Positions 27,701-36,876 of a stretch of DNA of 64,000 nt are shown piece after piece. A model generated the notes under the pieces. That model ran no database searches, had not been told where the DNA came from, and worked only from the letters and a program-made list of their open reading frames with translations. Positions within the stretch are counted from its first letter, which is position 1. Each line of letters begins with the position of its first letter. Both the position numbers and the translations under genes were made by a program. The DNA is from Bacillota bacterium. GTDB lineage: Bacteria; Bacillota; Bacilli; Paenibacillales; NBRC-103111. Location of the stretch: contig JAEWIS010000038.1 in NCBI GenBank assembly GCA_023386955.1, forward strand, positions 372,001-436,000, in the 5' to 3' direction.

Positions 27701-28798
27701 CTAGTCGATGCTTACCGAATCCTGGTGCATCAGCTCGGACGAGGTTTTGGGCCGGCCATATTCCTGCTCGGCTTGCGTCTCGCTCTTGATGTCGATCTTC
27801 CAGCCGGTCAGCTTGGCTGCCAGTCTGGCGTTTTGCCCCTTGATGCCGATGGCCAGGGAGAGCTGGTAGTCCGGCACAATGACCCGGCACATTTTTTCGC
27901 TCTCGAATACATTCACCTCTACCACCTTGGAGGGGGACAGCGCATTAGCCACATATTCGTCCACATTTTCGGACCAGCGCACGATGTCGATTTTTTCACC
28001 CTTCAGCTCATTGACGATGGTCTGCACCCGGACTCCCTTAGGGCCAACGCAGGACCCGACGGGCTCTACCTCGGAATTGCGGGAATGGACGGCAATCTTG
28101 GAGCGGAAGCCGGCTTCACGGGCAACGGAGCGGATTTCCACCACACCGTCGTAAATTTCCGGCACTTCCAGCTCGAACAGACGCTTCAGCAGGCCGGGAT
28201 GCGTCCGGGACAAAATAATCTGCGGACCCTTGGTGGTATTCTCCACCTTGGTGATGTACGCCTTTACCCGATCGCCGTGGGTGAACTTGTCACCGGCCAT
28301 CATCTCGCCAACGGGAAGCACCGCCTCCACCTTGCCCAGATCCACGTACAGATTACGCAGATCCTGGCGCTGCACAATGCCGGTTACAATGTCCTCTTCC
28401 TTATCAATGTAAGCATTGTAGATCAGGCCGCGCTCCGCTTCACGGATGCGCTGGGTCACCACCTGCTTGGCCGTCTGGGCGGCAATCCGTCCGAAGTCCT
28501 TCGGGGTAACCTCAATCTCCACAATATCCTCCAGCGCATAGCTGGGGCTAACCTGGCGCGCGGCCTCCACGGAAATTTCCATCCGGGGGTCCAGCACATT
28601 CTCCACCACTGTCTTGCGGGCATAGACCTTGATGAGGCCTGTCATTTTGTTGATGTCCACCCGCACGTTCTGGGCCGTATTGAAATTGCGCTTGTATCCG
28701 GAAATCAGCGCCGCTTCAATAGCCTCCAGAAGAATATCCTTACTTATTCCTTTCTCTCTCTCCAATTCCGACAGGGCTTCGATAAAATCAGCGTTCAT
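27701..28798 (-). CDS. nusA: Transcription termination/antitermination factor NusA
   Basis: Binds RNA polymerase and nascent RNA, and modulates pausing, intrinsic termination and antitermination. The protein has 365 residues: an N-terminal polymerase-binding domain ([18 protein letters not shown]), an S1 domain around 135-200, and two KH domains ([19 protein letters not shown] and [24 protein letters not shown]). Short C-terminal tail, as in other Firmicutes. The ATG at 28798 follows AAAGGAGG; upstream in-frame codons would extend across that ribosome site. Confidence 0.97.
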   Translation of the reverse strand: MNADFIEALSELEREKGISKDILLEAIEAALISGYKRNFNTAQNVRVDINKMTGLIKVYARKTVVENVLDPRMEISVEAARQVSPSYALEDIVEIEVTPKDFGRIAAQTAKQVVTQRIREAERGLIYNAYIDKEEDIVTGIVQRQDLRNLYVDLGKVEAVLPVGEMMAGDKFTHGDRVKAYITKVENTTKGPQIILSRTHPGLLKRLFELEVPEIYDGVVEIRSVAREAGFRSKIAVHSRNSEVEPVGSCVGPKGVRVQTIVNELKGEKIDIVRWSENVDEYVANALSPSKVVEVNVFESEKMCRVIVPDYQLSLAIGIKGQNARLAAKLTGWKIDIKSETQAEQEYGRPKTSSELMHQDSVSID

Positions 28799-28847
28799 GG
28801 GAATGGAATTCCTCCTTTCAATGTGCAACCGTCCAAGTCGTTATGTG

Positions 28848-29306
28848 TTAAAACACGATGGCCAAACGCGCGCTGGCCAGCTTCGCGGAAGGAATCGCAT
28901 GGGTTTTTTTGCCCATTTTGACCGTAAGGCCCGCTTCGTCATACGCTTCCAACGTGCCTTCGAATTCCTTCAGTCCGTCCACCGGCTCATAGGTGGTGAC
29001 GAATACGTGCTTGCCTACCGCTTTCACGAAATCCGCAGGCTTCTTCAATGGGCGTTCGGCGCCGGGTGAAGAAACCTCCAGGAAATACGCCCCCGGAATG
29101 GGATCATTCTCGTCCAGCTTCTCGCTCACGTATTCGCTGACCCTGCCGCAATCGTCGATATCGATGCCGCCGTCCTTGTCCACGTAAACCCGGAGGAACC
29201 AGTTGCTTCCCTCTTTCACATATTCAATGTCCACCAGTTCAAAACCGTTTTCGTCGAGAAACGGCTTGACCATGCTTTCAACTGCCGATTTTATCTGCAA
29301 GCTCAA
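28848..29306 (-). CDS. rimP: Ribosome maturation factor RimP
   Basis: Assists 30S assembly, acting around S12. The 152-residue protein with the TTG start at 29306 was preferred because GAGGGGG lies 9 bp upstream and the family N-terminus follows; the ATG at 29324 has no ribosome site. Conserved segments: [42 protein letters not shown] and [14 protein letters not shown]. It heads the nusA-infB operon behind its own promoter and leader hairpin. Confidence 0.94.
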   Translation of the reverse strand: MSLQIKSAVESMVKPFLDENGFELVDIEYVKEGSNWFLRVYVDKDGGIDIDDCGRVSEYVSEKLDENDPIPGAYFLEVSSPGAERPLKKPADFVKAVGKHVFVTTYEPVDGLKEFEGTLEAYDEAGLTVKMGKKTHAIPSAKLASARLAIVF

Positions 29307-29387
29307 AACACAATGCCCCCTCATACGCGGTTAATTCTGCTTATTGTTCCTCTGCAAACCTTGCCCCCGGAGCCCTAAAACTCCTTA

Positions 29388-29420
29388 TTCAAAGAGCAAA
29401 GAGTGGGTTTCCCCACTCTC
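29388..29420 (-). other. Leader hairpin upstream of rimP, possible attenuator
   Basis: On the minus strand GAGTGGG, a GAAA tetraloop and CCCACTC are followed by TTTGCTCTTTG. It lies about 30 nt after the predicted rimP transcription start, so it is part of the leader rather than the end of an upstream gene. Confidence 0.6.
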
Positions 29421-29453
29421 GACCGTCGTGCAGTATCCAACATCACCTATAGA

Positions 29454-29483
29454 AGTATATCACAGATGTCGTATTATTTACAA
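29454..29483 (-). promoter_or_regulatory. Promoter of the rimP-nusA-infB operon
   Basis: The minus strand has TTGTAA, an 18-bp spacer and TATACT. A local promoter is expected because a regulator gene pair separates rimP from polC. Confidence 0.65.
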
Positions 29484-29568
29484 TAGAAACCATGGAAGGC
29501 CGGGCCAAGGAACGGCCGTAGGGAGCGGGGAAATCCGTTCTAATCAATTATTCCACTTTTCAGGCCGA

Positions 29569-29988
29569 TTAAGTCAGCCATTTGCCGCGGAGCAACTCCA
29601 AAAGACGTTCCATCTCTGCTTTTCCAAGACGCCGGGTGATCTCTTCCTCCAGCCGCTGCTTCGTCTCCTCCAGAAGCCTTACAGTCTCCCGCCCATGCGG
29701 GGTCAGCTCCACCCGGCGGTCCCGGGCATTCCCGTCTGCGGTGGCAGGGGCAACCAGCCCTGCCGTCTGTAAGCCCAGCATATATTTATGAACACCCTGC
29801 CGGGTCATACCGATCAACCGGCCGATCTGCGATATGCTTAGAACCCCGTTTGCCTCCAGAACAGCCAGGATATGCGCCTCCGACTTGTTAACCGGCTGGC
29901 CGCTTGCCTCATGCAGTTTTTTGCGCAGCTCCATATGCTTTTCGCTGATCAGGTCAATGAGACCCAAGGAACGTTTGACATCACTCAT
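29569..29988 (-). CDS. MarR-family transcriptional regulator
   Basis: A 139-residue winged-helix regulator. Helical dimerisation ends surround the DNA-binding core (VLSISQIGRLIGMTRQGVHKYMLGLQTAGLVA ... RDRRVELTPHG) at residues 50-110. It is divergent from a DUF2798 membrane protein gene, and a 21-bp palindrome overlaps that gene's -35, so repression of the neighbour is likely. The second of two adjacent ATG codons gives better spacing to GAGGAGG. With its neighbour it is inserted between polC and rimP, which adjoin in B. subtilis. The ligand is unknown. Confidence 0.88.
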   Translation of the reverse strand: MSDVKRSLGLIDLISEKHMELRKKLHEASGQPVNKSEAHILAVLEANGVLSISQIGRLIGMTRQGVHKYMLGLQTAGLVAPATADGNARDRRVELTPHGRETVRLLEETKQRLEEEITRRLGKAEMERLLELLRGKWLT

Positions 29989-30013
29989 CATGTTAGCCTC
30001 CTCTGCCGGATTT

Positions 30014-30034
30014 ATTGTAAACTATGTTGACAAT
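30014..30034. promoter_or_regulatory. Palindromic operator, probable MarR-family binding site
   Basis: A 21-bp imperfect palindrome of the form ATTGT-n-AAC-nnn-GTT-n-ACAAT. It overlaps the -35 hexamer of the plus-strand promoter and lies about 25 bp upstream of the regulator's own start. Confidence 0.7.
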
Positions 30035-30056
30035 ATTCGAGATGATTCGTTATGAT
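30027..30056 (+). promoter_or_regulatory. Promoter of the DUF2798 gene
   Basis: Perfect TTGACA, an 18-bp spacer and TATGAT. The predicted leader to the ATG at 30102 is about 40 nt, with AAAGGAG before the start. Confidence 0.8.
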
Positions 30057-30101
30057 AATCCAGTATAAAACGAATCTCAATAGAGATAAAGGAGCTGGCC
30101 C

Positions 30102-30578
30102 ATGGGGAGAAACAAAAAAGAAATGCTGGTGTTTACGTCCGTAATGTGCTTTTTCATGGTTTTGTTTATGTGTGTGTACAATGTGATGCTGGCCGAAGGC
30201 TTCACAACCGCCATTTTCGCTGAGGCTGCTGTGGCTTTCTTTCCGGCGTTGGCCGTGGCTCTGGTGCTGGATATCTTTATTGTAGGCAAAGTCGCCAAAG
30301 GGCTGGCCTTCAAGCTGCTTGCGCCGGATGCCCATCCCGTGAAAAAGGTACTGGTTATTTCCACCTGCATGGTACTGGGCATGGCGCTTTGCATGTCCTT
30401 GTTCGGCACACTCATGCATGGCGGGGTGGATTCCGGCCTGCTTCTGCGGTGGCTTAAGACCTACGGGCTGAATTTGCTGGCCGCTCTGCCGCTTCAGCTA
30501 TTGGTGGTCGGTCCGTTGACCCGCTTTCTTTTTACCCGGATGTTCCTATCCAAGAAACCGGCAGGCCTTGCCTCCTGA
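30102..30578 (+). CDS. DUF2798 membrane protein
   Basis: A 158-residue inner-membrane protein with four predicted helices (about 8-30, 38-62, 80-105, 120-145), matching the two-fold repeated arrangement of DUF2798. The function of the family is unknown. It is the only complete plus-strand gene in the window. Strong promoter plus operator suggest inducible expression controlled by the divergent MarR-family regulator; a strong terminator follows. A role in tolerance to a membrane-active compound would be a guess. Confidence 0.8.
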   Translation: MGRNKKEMLVFTSVMCFFMVLFMCVYNVMLAEGFTTAIFAEAAVAFFPALAVALVLDIFIVGKVAKGLAFKLLAPDAHPVKKVLVISTCMVLGMALCMSLFGTLMHGGVDSGLLLRWLKTYGLNLLAALPLQLLVVGPLTRFLFTRMFLSKKPAGLAS

Positions 30579-30603
30579 CAAGCGCAACGCCCAACCTACG
30601 CAT

Positions 30604-30647
30604 AAAGGACTGGAACGGCCTAAGCCGTTGTCCAGTCCTTTTTTTTG
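30604..30647 (+). terminator. Intrinsic terminator of the DUF2798 gene
   Basis: AAGGACTGGAACGG and CCGTTGTCCAGTCCTT pair with one bulge and are followed by a run of T. It lies 20 bp beyond the convergent polC stop and may also serve polC. Confidence 0.92.
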
Positions 30648-30667
30648 CATATGTCCTCTTTATGATA

Positions 30668-33600
30668 TTAAAAGAGCGAAAGCTGGTTGGAATCCGGCAG
30701 GCCCCGGAAGCAGCCCATGGTCTTCAACAGCTCCACAATGGTTTTGGTGGCGCGGCTGCGCTGCTGGAAGTCTTCGATGGAGAGGAAATCTCCCCCTTCA
30801 TCCTTGGCTGCCGCAATCTGCTTGGCCGCATTTTCGCCGATGCCGTCCACTGCAGAGAAGGGGAACAAAAGCTTGTCCCCGTCTACCAGGAACTTGGTGG
30901 CATGGGAGCGGTACAGATCCACCGGTTTAAAACCAAAGCCGCGGGCGGTCATTTCCAGAGCCATTTCCAGAAAGGAAATCATGCCCTTCTCCTTGGGTGT
31001 AGCCTGGAAACCCTTGGCTTCAATCTCCAGTAGCTTGCTTAGGATAGCGTCATAACCCTGGCAGAACAGCTCCACCTCGAAGGACTCCGCCCGGACCGTA
31101 AAGTAGGTGGCGTAAAATTCAATGGGATGATACAGCTTGAAGTAGGCCGTCCGCACCGCGGAAATAACGTAAGCCGAGGCATGCGCCTTCGGGAACATGT
31201 ACTGGATTTTCTCACAGGAATCAATGTACCAGGCCGGTACATTGCACTTCTTCATCTCATCCTTCCACTCTTCGCTTAAGCCCCGGCCCTTCCGCACACT
31301 TTCGGTGATTTTGAAGGCCAGCCCCGCATCCATACCCGCTTTATAAATGAGATAAAGCATAATGTCATCCCGGCAGCCAATCACCGTTTTGATGGAGCAG
31401 GTGCCGTTTTTGATGAGCTCCTGGGCATTTCCCAGCCATACACCCGTTCCATGGGACAGACCGGAAATCTGCAGCAAATCGGCAAAGGTGGTGGGCTGTG
31501 ATTCCTCCAGCATCTGGCGGACGAACTTGGTGCCCATTTCGGGTACGCCGTAGGTGGCTACGGTAGAACGGATCTGTGAAGGAGTAACGCCCAATGCCTC
31601 CACAGAGTTGAACATGCTCATCACCTTGGGATCATTCATGGGCAGGGTCGTAGGATCGATGCCCGTCAGGTCCTGGAGCATCCGCATCATGGTCGGATCG
31701 TCATGTCCCAGAATATCCAGCTTGAGGAGATTTTCCTCAAAAGCATGGTAGTCAAAATGGGTGGTTTGCCAGTCAGCGCTGGTATCATCCGCCGGAAACT
31801 GGACTGGCGTTACATCCTCTACGTCGATATAATCGGGGACAACCACGATGCCGCCCGGATGCTGGCCGGTGCTCCGTTTCACGCCGGTGCAGCCGGCCGC
31901 CAGCCGGTTGATTTCCGCCAGCCGCCAGTTGCCGCCCTTTTCCTCCTCGAACTTCTTGACGAAGCCGAAGGCAGTTTTTTCGGCTACGGTGCCGATGGTG
32001 CCTGCACGGAATACATTTTTCTCGCCGAACAGCACCTTGGTGTAGTTATGGGCTATCGGCTGGTAATCGCCGGAGAAATTCAAGTCAATATCGGGAACCT
32101 TGTCCCCCTTAAAACCCAGGAAGGTTTCGAAGGGAATATCCTGGCCTTCCCCCTTCAGCGGTGCACCGCAGTTCGGACAATCCTTATTCGGCAAATCAAA
32201 GCCTGAGGGAATGCTGCCGTCCGTGAACCACTCGCTGTATTGGCAGGAGAGACACATATAATGAGGCGGAAGCGGGTTAACCTCGGAGATGCCCAGTGCC
32301 GTGGCCACAAAGGAGGAGCCTACGGAGCCCCGGGAGCCGACCAGATATCCGTCCGAATTGGATTTTTTCACAAGACGCTCGGAAATCAGATAGTTGGCGG
32401 AGAAGCCGTAGCCGATAATAGGCTTTAATTCCTTCTCCAGCCGTGCGGTTACAATCTCAGGCACAGGTTCGCCGTACATCCGTTTGGCCGTGTCATAACA
32501 CTTAGTGCGGATTTCCTCCTCGGAACCTTCAATAATAGGAGAAAACAGACCGTTGTCTGTAGGGCCGCCCGTTTTGGGGAACAGCTTGATTTCCTCAAAC
32601 TCGTCCGCCAGCGCGGAGGTATTCTCCACCACAACCTTATATGCCGTTTCCTCGCCCAAAAAAGCAAACTCCCGGAGCATCTCCTCGGTGGTGCGCAGAT
32701 GCACATCCGGCTTGCGCTGGTCCTTCAGCGGACTGAAGCCGGTAATGCCGTTTATGGTGATATCCCGACAGATCTTATCCCTTGGAGTCAGGTAATGGAC
32801 ATTGCCGGTGGCAATCACAGGTTTGCCCAGCTTGCGGCCGATTTCGATTACCCGGCGAATCGCTCCCTCCAAGTCCTCCTTGCTGCCGACAAGACCTTTT
32901 TCCACCAGGTGCATATTCACCTCGACGGGCTGGATCTCCAGCACATCGTAAAACAGGGCCACGTTCTCGGCTTCCTCTACCGACTTATTGAGAACTGTCT
33001 CGTAGAATTCGCCCCTCTCACAACCGGAGATCACCAGAAGCCCTTCCCGGTATTCGGTCAGCACACTTTTGGGGATACAGGGCACCCGATTGTAATATTT
33101 GGTATGGGAGAGGGAAACCAGCTTGTACAGGTTCTTCTTCCCTGCTTGGGTTTTGGCATAGATGCAGCAGTGGAAGGGCCGTTGGTTGGACAAGTCCTTG
33201 CCCACATGCTCATTGAGCTCCGCCAATCCGGTAATGTGCCGGTTCTCCGCCTCCTTAATCAGGTGGTACAGCACGTACCCCAAGGCTTCTGCATCATCCA
33301 CGGCGCGGTGATGATTCTCCAGGGAAACCTTGAACCGGTCCGATAGGGTATTCAACCGGTGGTTCTTCATGTTGGGCAGGAGCAGCCGGGCCATTTCCAG
33401 TGTATCCAGCACGGGATTATCCATGGGAGGCTGGCCCAGAGATTTCAGGTTGGCCTGGATGAAGCCGATATCGAACCGGGCGTTATGGGCAACCAGCACC
33501 GCATCTCCCACAAACTCACGGAATTTGGGCAGCACTTCCTCCAGCTCGGGGGCACCCCGGACCATATCATCGTTGATGTTGGTCAGCTGCTGGATGTTGT

Positions 33601-35008
33601 ACGGAATCCGTTCATGGGGATTCACGAAGGTAGCGAACCGGTCGATGACCTTTTCGTCACGCATTTTGACCCCGGCCAATTCGATGATCTTGTTGTTAAT
33701 AACCGATAAACCCGTGGTCTCGATATCGAACACCACATATTCCGCTTCCTTCAGAGGACGTGCCTCCGGATTGAGCACTATGGCCACGCTATCGTTGACC
33801 ACATTGGCTTCCATCCCGTACAGCACCTTGATGCCGTGCTTTTTGGCTGCTTTGTTGGCATCCGGATAAGACTGGACTACGCTATGGTCGGTGATGGCAA
33901 TGGCCTTATGGCCCCATTTGGCAGCCGTTTTGATATATTCGTCCACGGGGGTCAAGCCGTCCATGGCGCTCATATTGGAGTGAACATGGAACTCCACCCG
34001 CTTCTCGGGGGCATTGTCCTTGCGCTCAGCCGGCGGCAGCACCTCATTGACATCCTGAGGAATCATCATCAGCTCCGGCGGGTTCTGGAAGCGGTCATAC
34101 TCTACCTTGCCCCGCAGCTTCAGCCACTTGCCGTTGGCGATCAGGCTGTAAATCTTCACATCTTCCTTGGTTTTGGCGAAGGCCTTGATGGACAGGGAAT
34201 CGGTAAAGTCCGTAATATTGAAGGAGAACAGCACCGTTCCCGTCTTCAGCTCCTTGGACTCCAAGCCGAAGACCATACCCTGGATGGCAACCTTCTTCTC
34301 TTCCTCGGTAATCTGCTGCAGGGGAACGGCATCCTCACGGATATCGTAGCCCACCATCAGCTTCAGCTCCGCATCCGAACCCTTGGACGCTTCCTCCTCG
34401 CGGACGATGGAGGTAAGAATCTCCTGGGTGACGCTTTTGCCTTCCTCGGACACCTGACGGGCAAACTGGTCGTAGATCTCTTCTTTTTCCTGCACCGATT
34501 CCGTTACCTTCAGCTTCACCTGGTAGGTTCCGGCGAAATACCGTTCATAAAACTGGCGCACCAGGTTGTCCACCTGCTTCTTTTTGGCCAGCTCCAATCC
34601 GATTTGATCCAGAAGGGTCACGGTCAGCACCGTGCCGCTGGCTTCCATCTTAGCCTTGGCCAACCAGCCGTTGATCGAAGCGGACTCCCGCTGGGCCCAT
34701 TCCACAAACAGGCTCCAGTATTCCTCCGCCAGCGTCTCCGGCGTTACTGCATTTGTATAGTGGAAGGTCAATTTGATATCCGCAATATGGCGGAATTGCT
34801 CCCGGATCAGCTTCACGAAGCTCCGGTAAATATCCCGCGGCACCAAAACCGCATTCACGAGATGAAAATGCCACTCCCTGTTGGAGCGGCTGACTTCCAC
34901 CATATCGATGTACCCATCCGAAAAATATGCTTCCGCCACGTCTGCGGGAACCTGAGCCTGCCCAAGCAGCAGCTCAAACCGTTTCCTTTTCTCCGCAGGG
35001 TTACTCAT
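30668..35008 (-). CDS. polC: DNA polymerase III alpha subunit, PolC type
   Basis: The main replicative polymerase of low-GC Gram-positives, with built-in proofreading. The protein has 1446 residues: an N-terminal domain, an OB fold (about 235-310), a PHP domain (HVHSNMSAMDG), an inserted DnaQ-like 3'-5' exonuclease (VVFDIETTGLS, HNARFDIGF), a zinc site (CLSCQYSEW ... CPNCGAPL), and the palm, thumb and fingers (DIDLNFSGDYQ, GTIGTVAEKTAFG). The ATG at 35008 follows GGAGGTG. It lies downstream of proS, with a terminator and probable promoter between. Confidence 0.98.
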   Translation of the reverse strand: MSNPAEKRKRFELLLGQAQVPADVAEAYFSDGYIDMVEVSRSNREWHFHLVNAVLVPRDIYRSFVKLIREQFRHIADIKLTFHYTNAVTPETLAEEYWSLFVEWAQRESASINGWLAKAKMEASGTVLTVTLLDQIGLELAKKKQVDNLVRQFYERYFAGTYQVKLKVTESVQEKEEIYDQFARQVSEEGKSVTQEILTSIVREEEASKGSDAELKLMVGYDIREDAVPLQQITEEEKKVAIQGMVFGLESKELKTGTVLFSFNITDFTDSLSIKAFAKTKEDVKIYSLIANGKWLKLRGKVEYDRFQNPPELMMIPQDVNEVLPPAERKDNAPEKRVEFHVHSNMSAMDGLTPVDEYIKTAAKWGHKAIAITDHSVVQSYPDANKAAKKHGIKVLYGMEANVVNDSVAIVLNPEARPLKEAEYVVFDIETTGLSVINNKIIELAGVKMRDEKVIDRFATFVNPHERIPYNIQQLTNINDDMVRGAPELEEVLPKFREFVGDAVLVAHNARFDIGFIQANLKSLGQPPMDNPVLDTLEMARLLLPNMKNHRLNTLSDRFKVSLENHHRAVDDAEALGYVLYHLIKEAENRHITGLAELNEHVGKDLSNQRPFHCCIYAKTQAGKKNLYKLVSLSHTKYYNRVPCIPKSVLTEYREGLLVISGCERGEFYETVLNKSVEEAENVALFYDVLEIQPVEVNMHLVEKGLVGSKEDLEGAIRRVIEIGRKLGKPVIATGNVHYLTPRDKICRDITINGITGFSPLKDQRKPDVHLRTTEEMLREFAFLGEETAYKVVVENTSALADEFEEIKLFPKTGGPTDNGLFSPIIEGSEEEIRTKCYDTAKRMYGEPVPEIVTARLEKELKPIIGYGFSANYLISERLVKKSNSDGYLVGSRGSVGSSFVATALGISEVNPLPPHYMCLSCQYSEWFTDGSIPSGFDLPNKDCPNCGAPLKGEGQDIPFETFLGFKGDKVPDIDLNFSGDYQPIAHNYTKVLFGEKNVFRAGTIGTVAEKTAFGFVKKFEEEKGGNWRLAEINRLAAGCTGVKRSTGQHPGGIVVVPDYIDVEDVTPVQFPADDTSADWQTTHFDYHAFEENLLKLDILGHDDPTMMRMLQDLTGIDPTTLPMNDPKVMSMFNSVEALGVTPSQIRSTVATYGVPEMGTKFVRQMLEESQPTTFADLLQISGLSHGTGVWLGNAQELIKNGTCSIKTVIGCRDDIMLYLIYKAGMDAGLAFKITESVRKGRGLSEEWKDEMKKCNVPAWYIDSCEKIQYMFPKAHASAYVISAVRTAYFKLYHPIEFYATYFTVRAESFEVELFCQGYDAILSKLLEIEAKGFQATPKEKGMISFLEMALEMTARGFGFKPVDLYRSHATKFLVDGDKLLFPFSAVDGIGENAAKQIAAAKDEGGDFLSIEDFQQRSRATKTIVELLKTMGCFRGLPDSNQLSLF

Positions 35009-35066
35009 GGGGACACCTCCGTATCTTCCAATCTTGCCAGTCACAGCCGTAAATGCCGCACCTTCT

Positions 35067-35096
35067 ATTGTGGGGGGAAGAGACAAGGTTCGTCAA
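35067..35096 (-). promoter_or_regulatory. Probable promoter of polC
   Basis: The minus strand has TTGACG, an 18-bp spacer and CACAAT, about 60 bp upstream of the polC ATG. Confidence 0.5.
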
Positions 35097-35264
35097 GACC
35101 TTTTGGAGGCAATTGCGGGCACCTTCTCCTGGACGTGGTTGCTCACCCTTCTTAAGCGGATTGGAAAGCCGTTATTTTGCTAAAAATCGGACTTTTGGTA
35201 ATTTCGCGGTCACACGATACCTTATTCCAATCTTCTCCCCTCAATTCCGGGCCCTTTTCAACCA

Positions 35265-35333
35265 ATAACGGCTCCTGTGTCCGCCCCAACGAAAAAACAA
35301 CGTTTTTCCGCGCGATAACGGCTTTTGAGTCCG
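35265..35333. repeat. Two short direct repeats, ATAACGGCTNNTGNGTCCG type
   Basis: 19-bp copies at 35265-35283 and 35315-35333, 50 bp apart, differ at three or four positions. Related ATAACG words follow at about 35337. This looks like a degenerate intergenic repeat. Confidence 0.5.
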
Positions 35334-35358
35334 TTCATAACGACCATCTATGTTCAAA

Positions 35359-35399
35359 ACAAAAAAAGCGTTTAGCGGAGGTAGCTCCGTAAACGCTTC
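35359..35399 (-). terminator. Intrinsic terminator of proS
   Basis: On the minus strand AAGCGTTTACGGAG, a 4-nt loop and CTCCGCTAAACGCTT (one bulge) are followed by seven T. Confidence 0.93.
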
Positions 35400-35405
35400 T
35401 TATCT

Positions 35406-36854
35406 TTAGTACGCCCGTCCGAAGACCACTGTATGCTTGGCCTCCTGGCCGCAGCAGATGCAGGTGGTTTTGGTGACGGCCGGCTGGAAGGGAATATTCC
35501 GGCTGGTAGCGCCGGTTTCTTCCTTCACCTTAGCCTCGCAGTCGGCCGAGCCGCACCAGCCCGCATACGCGAAGCCGCGCTTTTCGTCCAGGAATGCTTT
35601 GAACTGGTCCATGGTATCCACATCGGTCATATGCTCGTCCCGGAATTGGCGGGCCTTCTCCAGCATGGCAGTATGAATCTCCTCCAGCATGGTTTGGACC
35701 TCCTGGACGAAGTCCTCCTGGCGGATAACCTTCTTCTCGCCGCTGACCCGGGAGACCAGTACCATTTGCCCGGCTTCCAGATCACGGGGACCCAGCTCAA
35801 CGCGGATCGGCACACCGCGCATTTCGTATTCGTTGAACTTCCAGCCCGGGCTTTGGCCCTCGCGGTCGTCCACCTTCACGCGTACGCCGGCCTTCTTCAG
35901 CTCGGCATACAGCTCGTTCACCTTTGCTACGACAGGCTCCCGTGTTTTGGGCGGCCCGATGGGGATCATGATCACCTGAGTCGGAGCAACCTTAGGCGGA
36001 AGCACCAGGCCTCTGTCATCACCATGAACCATGATCAGCGCACCGATCAGACGGGTGCTGGTGCCCCAGGAGGTGGTATGGCAGAATTGATGCTGGTTGT
36101 CGCGGTCCAGATATTTGATATCGAAGGCTACAGCAAAGTTGGTGCCCAGATAGTGGGAGGTGCCCGCTTGTACCGCCTTGCCGTCCTTCATCATGGCTTC
36201 GATGGAATAGGTGTCCACGGCGCCGGCGAATTTCTCCGAGGGGGTCTTCTGGCCGGTAATCACCGGCATCGCCAGGAAGTTCTCGGCGAAGTCGCGGTAG
36301 ATCTCCAGCATCTGCATGGTCTCGCGGCGGGCATCCGCTTCGTCCTCGTGAGCGGTATGTCCCTCCTGCCAGAGGAATTCGCTGGTGCGCAGGAACGGCT
36401 GCGTGCGCTTCTCCCAACGGACCACATTGGCCCATTGGTTAATGAGCAGCGGCAGGTCACGGTAGGAGTTGATCCATTCGGCGTACATATGGCCGAACAT
36501 GGTTTCGGAGGTGGGCCGGACAGCAAGGCGCTCCTCCAGCTTCTCGCCGGCCGCTTCCGTTACCCACGGCAGCTCCGGATTGAAGCCTTCCACGTGCTCC
36601 TTCTCCTTCTGGAAGAAGCTCTCCGGGATAAACAGCGGGAAGTAGGCGTTACGGTGGCCCGTTTCCTTGAAGCGGCTGTCCATCTCCTTCTGGATGTTCT
36701 CCCAGATTTCATAGCTGTCCGGCTTGAATACAATACAGCCGCGGACAGGAGCGTAGCTCATCAGATCAGCCTTCTTGATCACATCGATATACCAGCGGGA
36801 GAAGTCCTCGCTTTGCGGTGTGATCTCCTTAACAAATTGCTTTTCCTTGGACAT
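35406..36854 (-). CDS. proS: Prolyl-tRNA synthetase, short archaeal/eukaryotic-like type
   Basis: Charges tRNA-Pro. The 482-residue class II synthetase starts directly with the catalytic core (FSRWYIDVIKKADLMSY), carries motif 2 around FLRTSEFLWQEGHTAH, and has an anticodon-binding domain from about 300 and a C-terminal zinc-type domain with cysteines in WCGSADCE and CICCGQE, ending in Tyr. It lacks the roughly 180-residue editing insertion of the bacterial type (B. subtilis ProS about 564 residues), though it sits at the same locus between rseP and polC. The type assignment is confident. Confidence 0.95.
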   Translation of the reverse strand: MSKEKQFVKEITPQSEDFSRWYIDVIKKADLMSYAPVRGCIVFKPDSYEIWENIQKEMDSRFKETGHRNAYFPLFIPESFFQKEKEHVEGFNPELPWVTEAAGEKLEERLAVRPTSETMFGHMYAEWINSYRDLPLLINQWANVVRWEKRTQPFLRTSEFLWQEGHTAHEDEADARRETMQMLEIYRDFAENFLAMPVITGQKTPSEKFAGAVDTYSIEAMMKDGKAVQAGTSHYLGTNFAVAFDIKYLDRDNQHQFCHTTSWGTSTRLIGALIMVHGDDRGLVLPPKVAPTQVIMIPIGPPKTREPVVAKVNELYAELKKAGVRVKVDDREGQSPGWKFNEYEMRGVPIRVELGPRDLEAGQMVLVSRVSGEKKVIRQEDFVQEVQTMLEEIHTAMLEKARQFRDEHMTDVDTMDQFKAFLDEKRGFAYAGWCGSADCEAKVKEETGATSRNIPFQPAVTKTTCICCGQEAKHTVVFGRAY

Positions 36855-36876
36855 GTGCGTTACAAACCTCCAATGT

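Larger units (their letters stand above)
35009..35405. other. proS-polC intergenic region
   Basis: These 397 bp hold the proS terminator (35359-35399), two short direct repeats (35265-35333), a probable polC promoter (35067-35096) and the polC ribosome site. No gene is seen. Confidence 0.6.
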
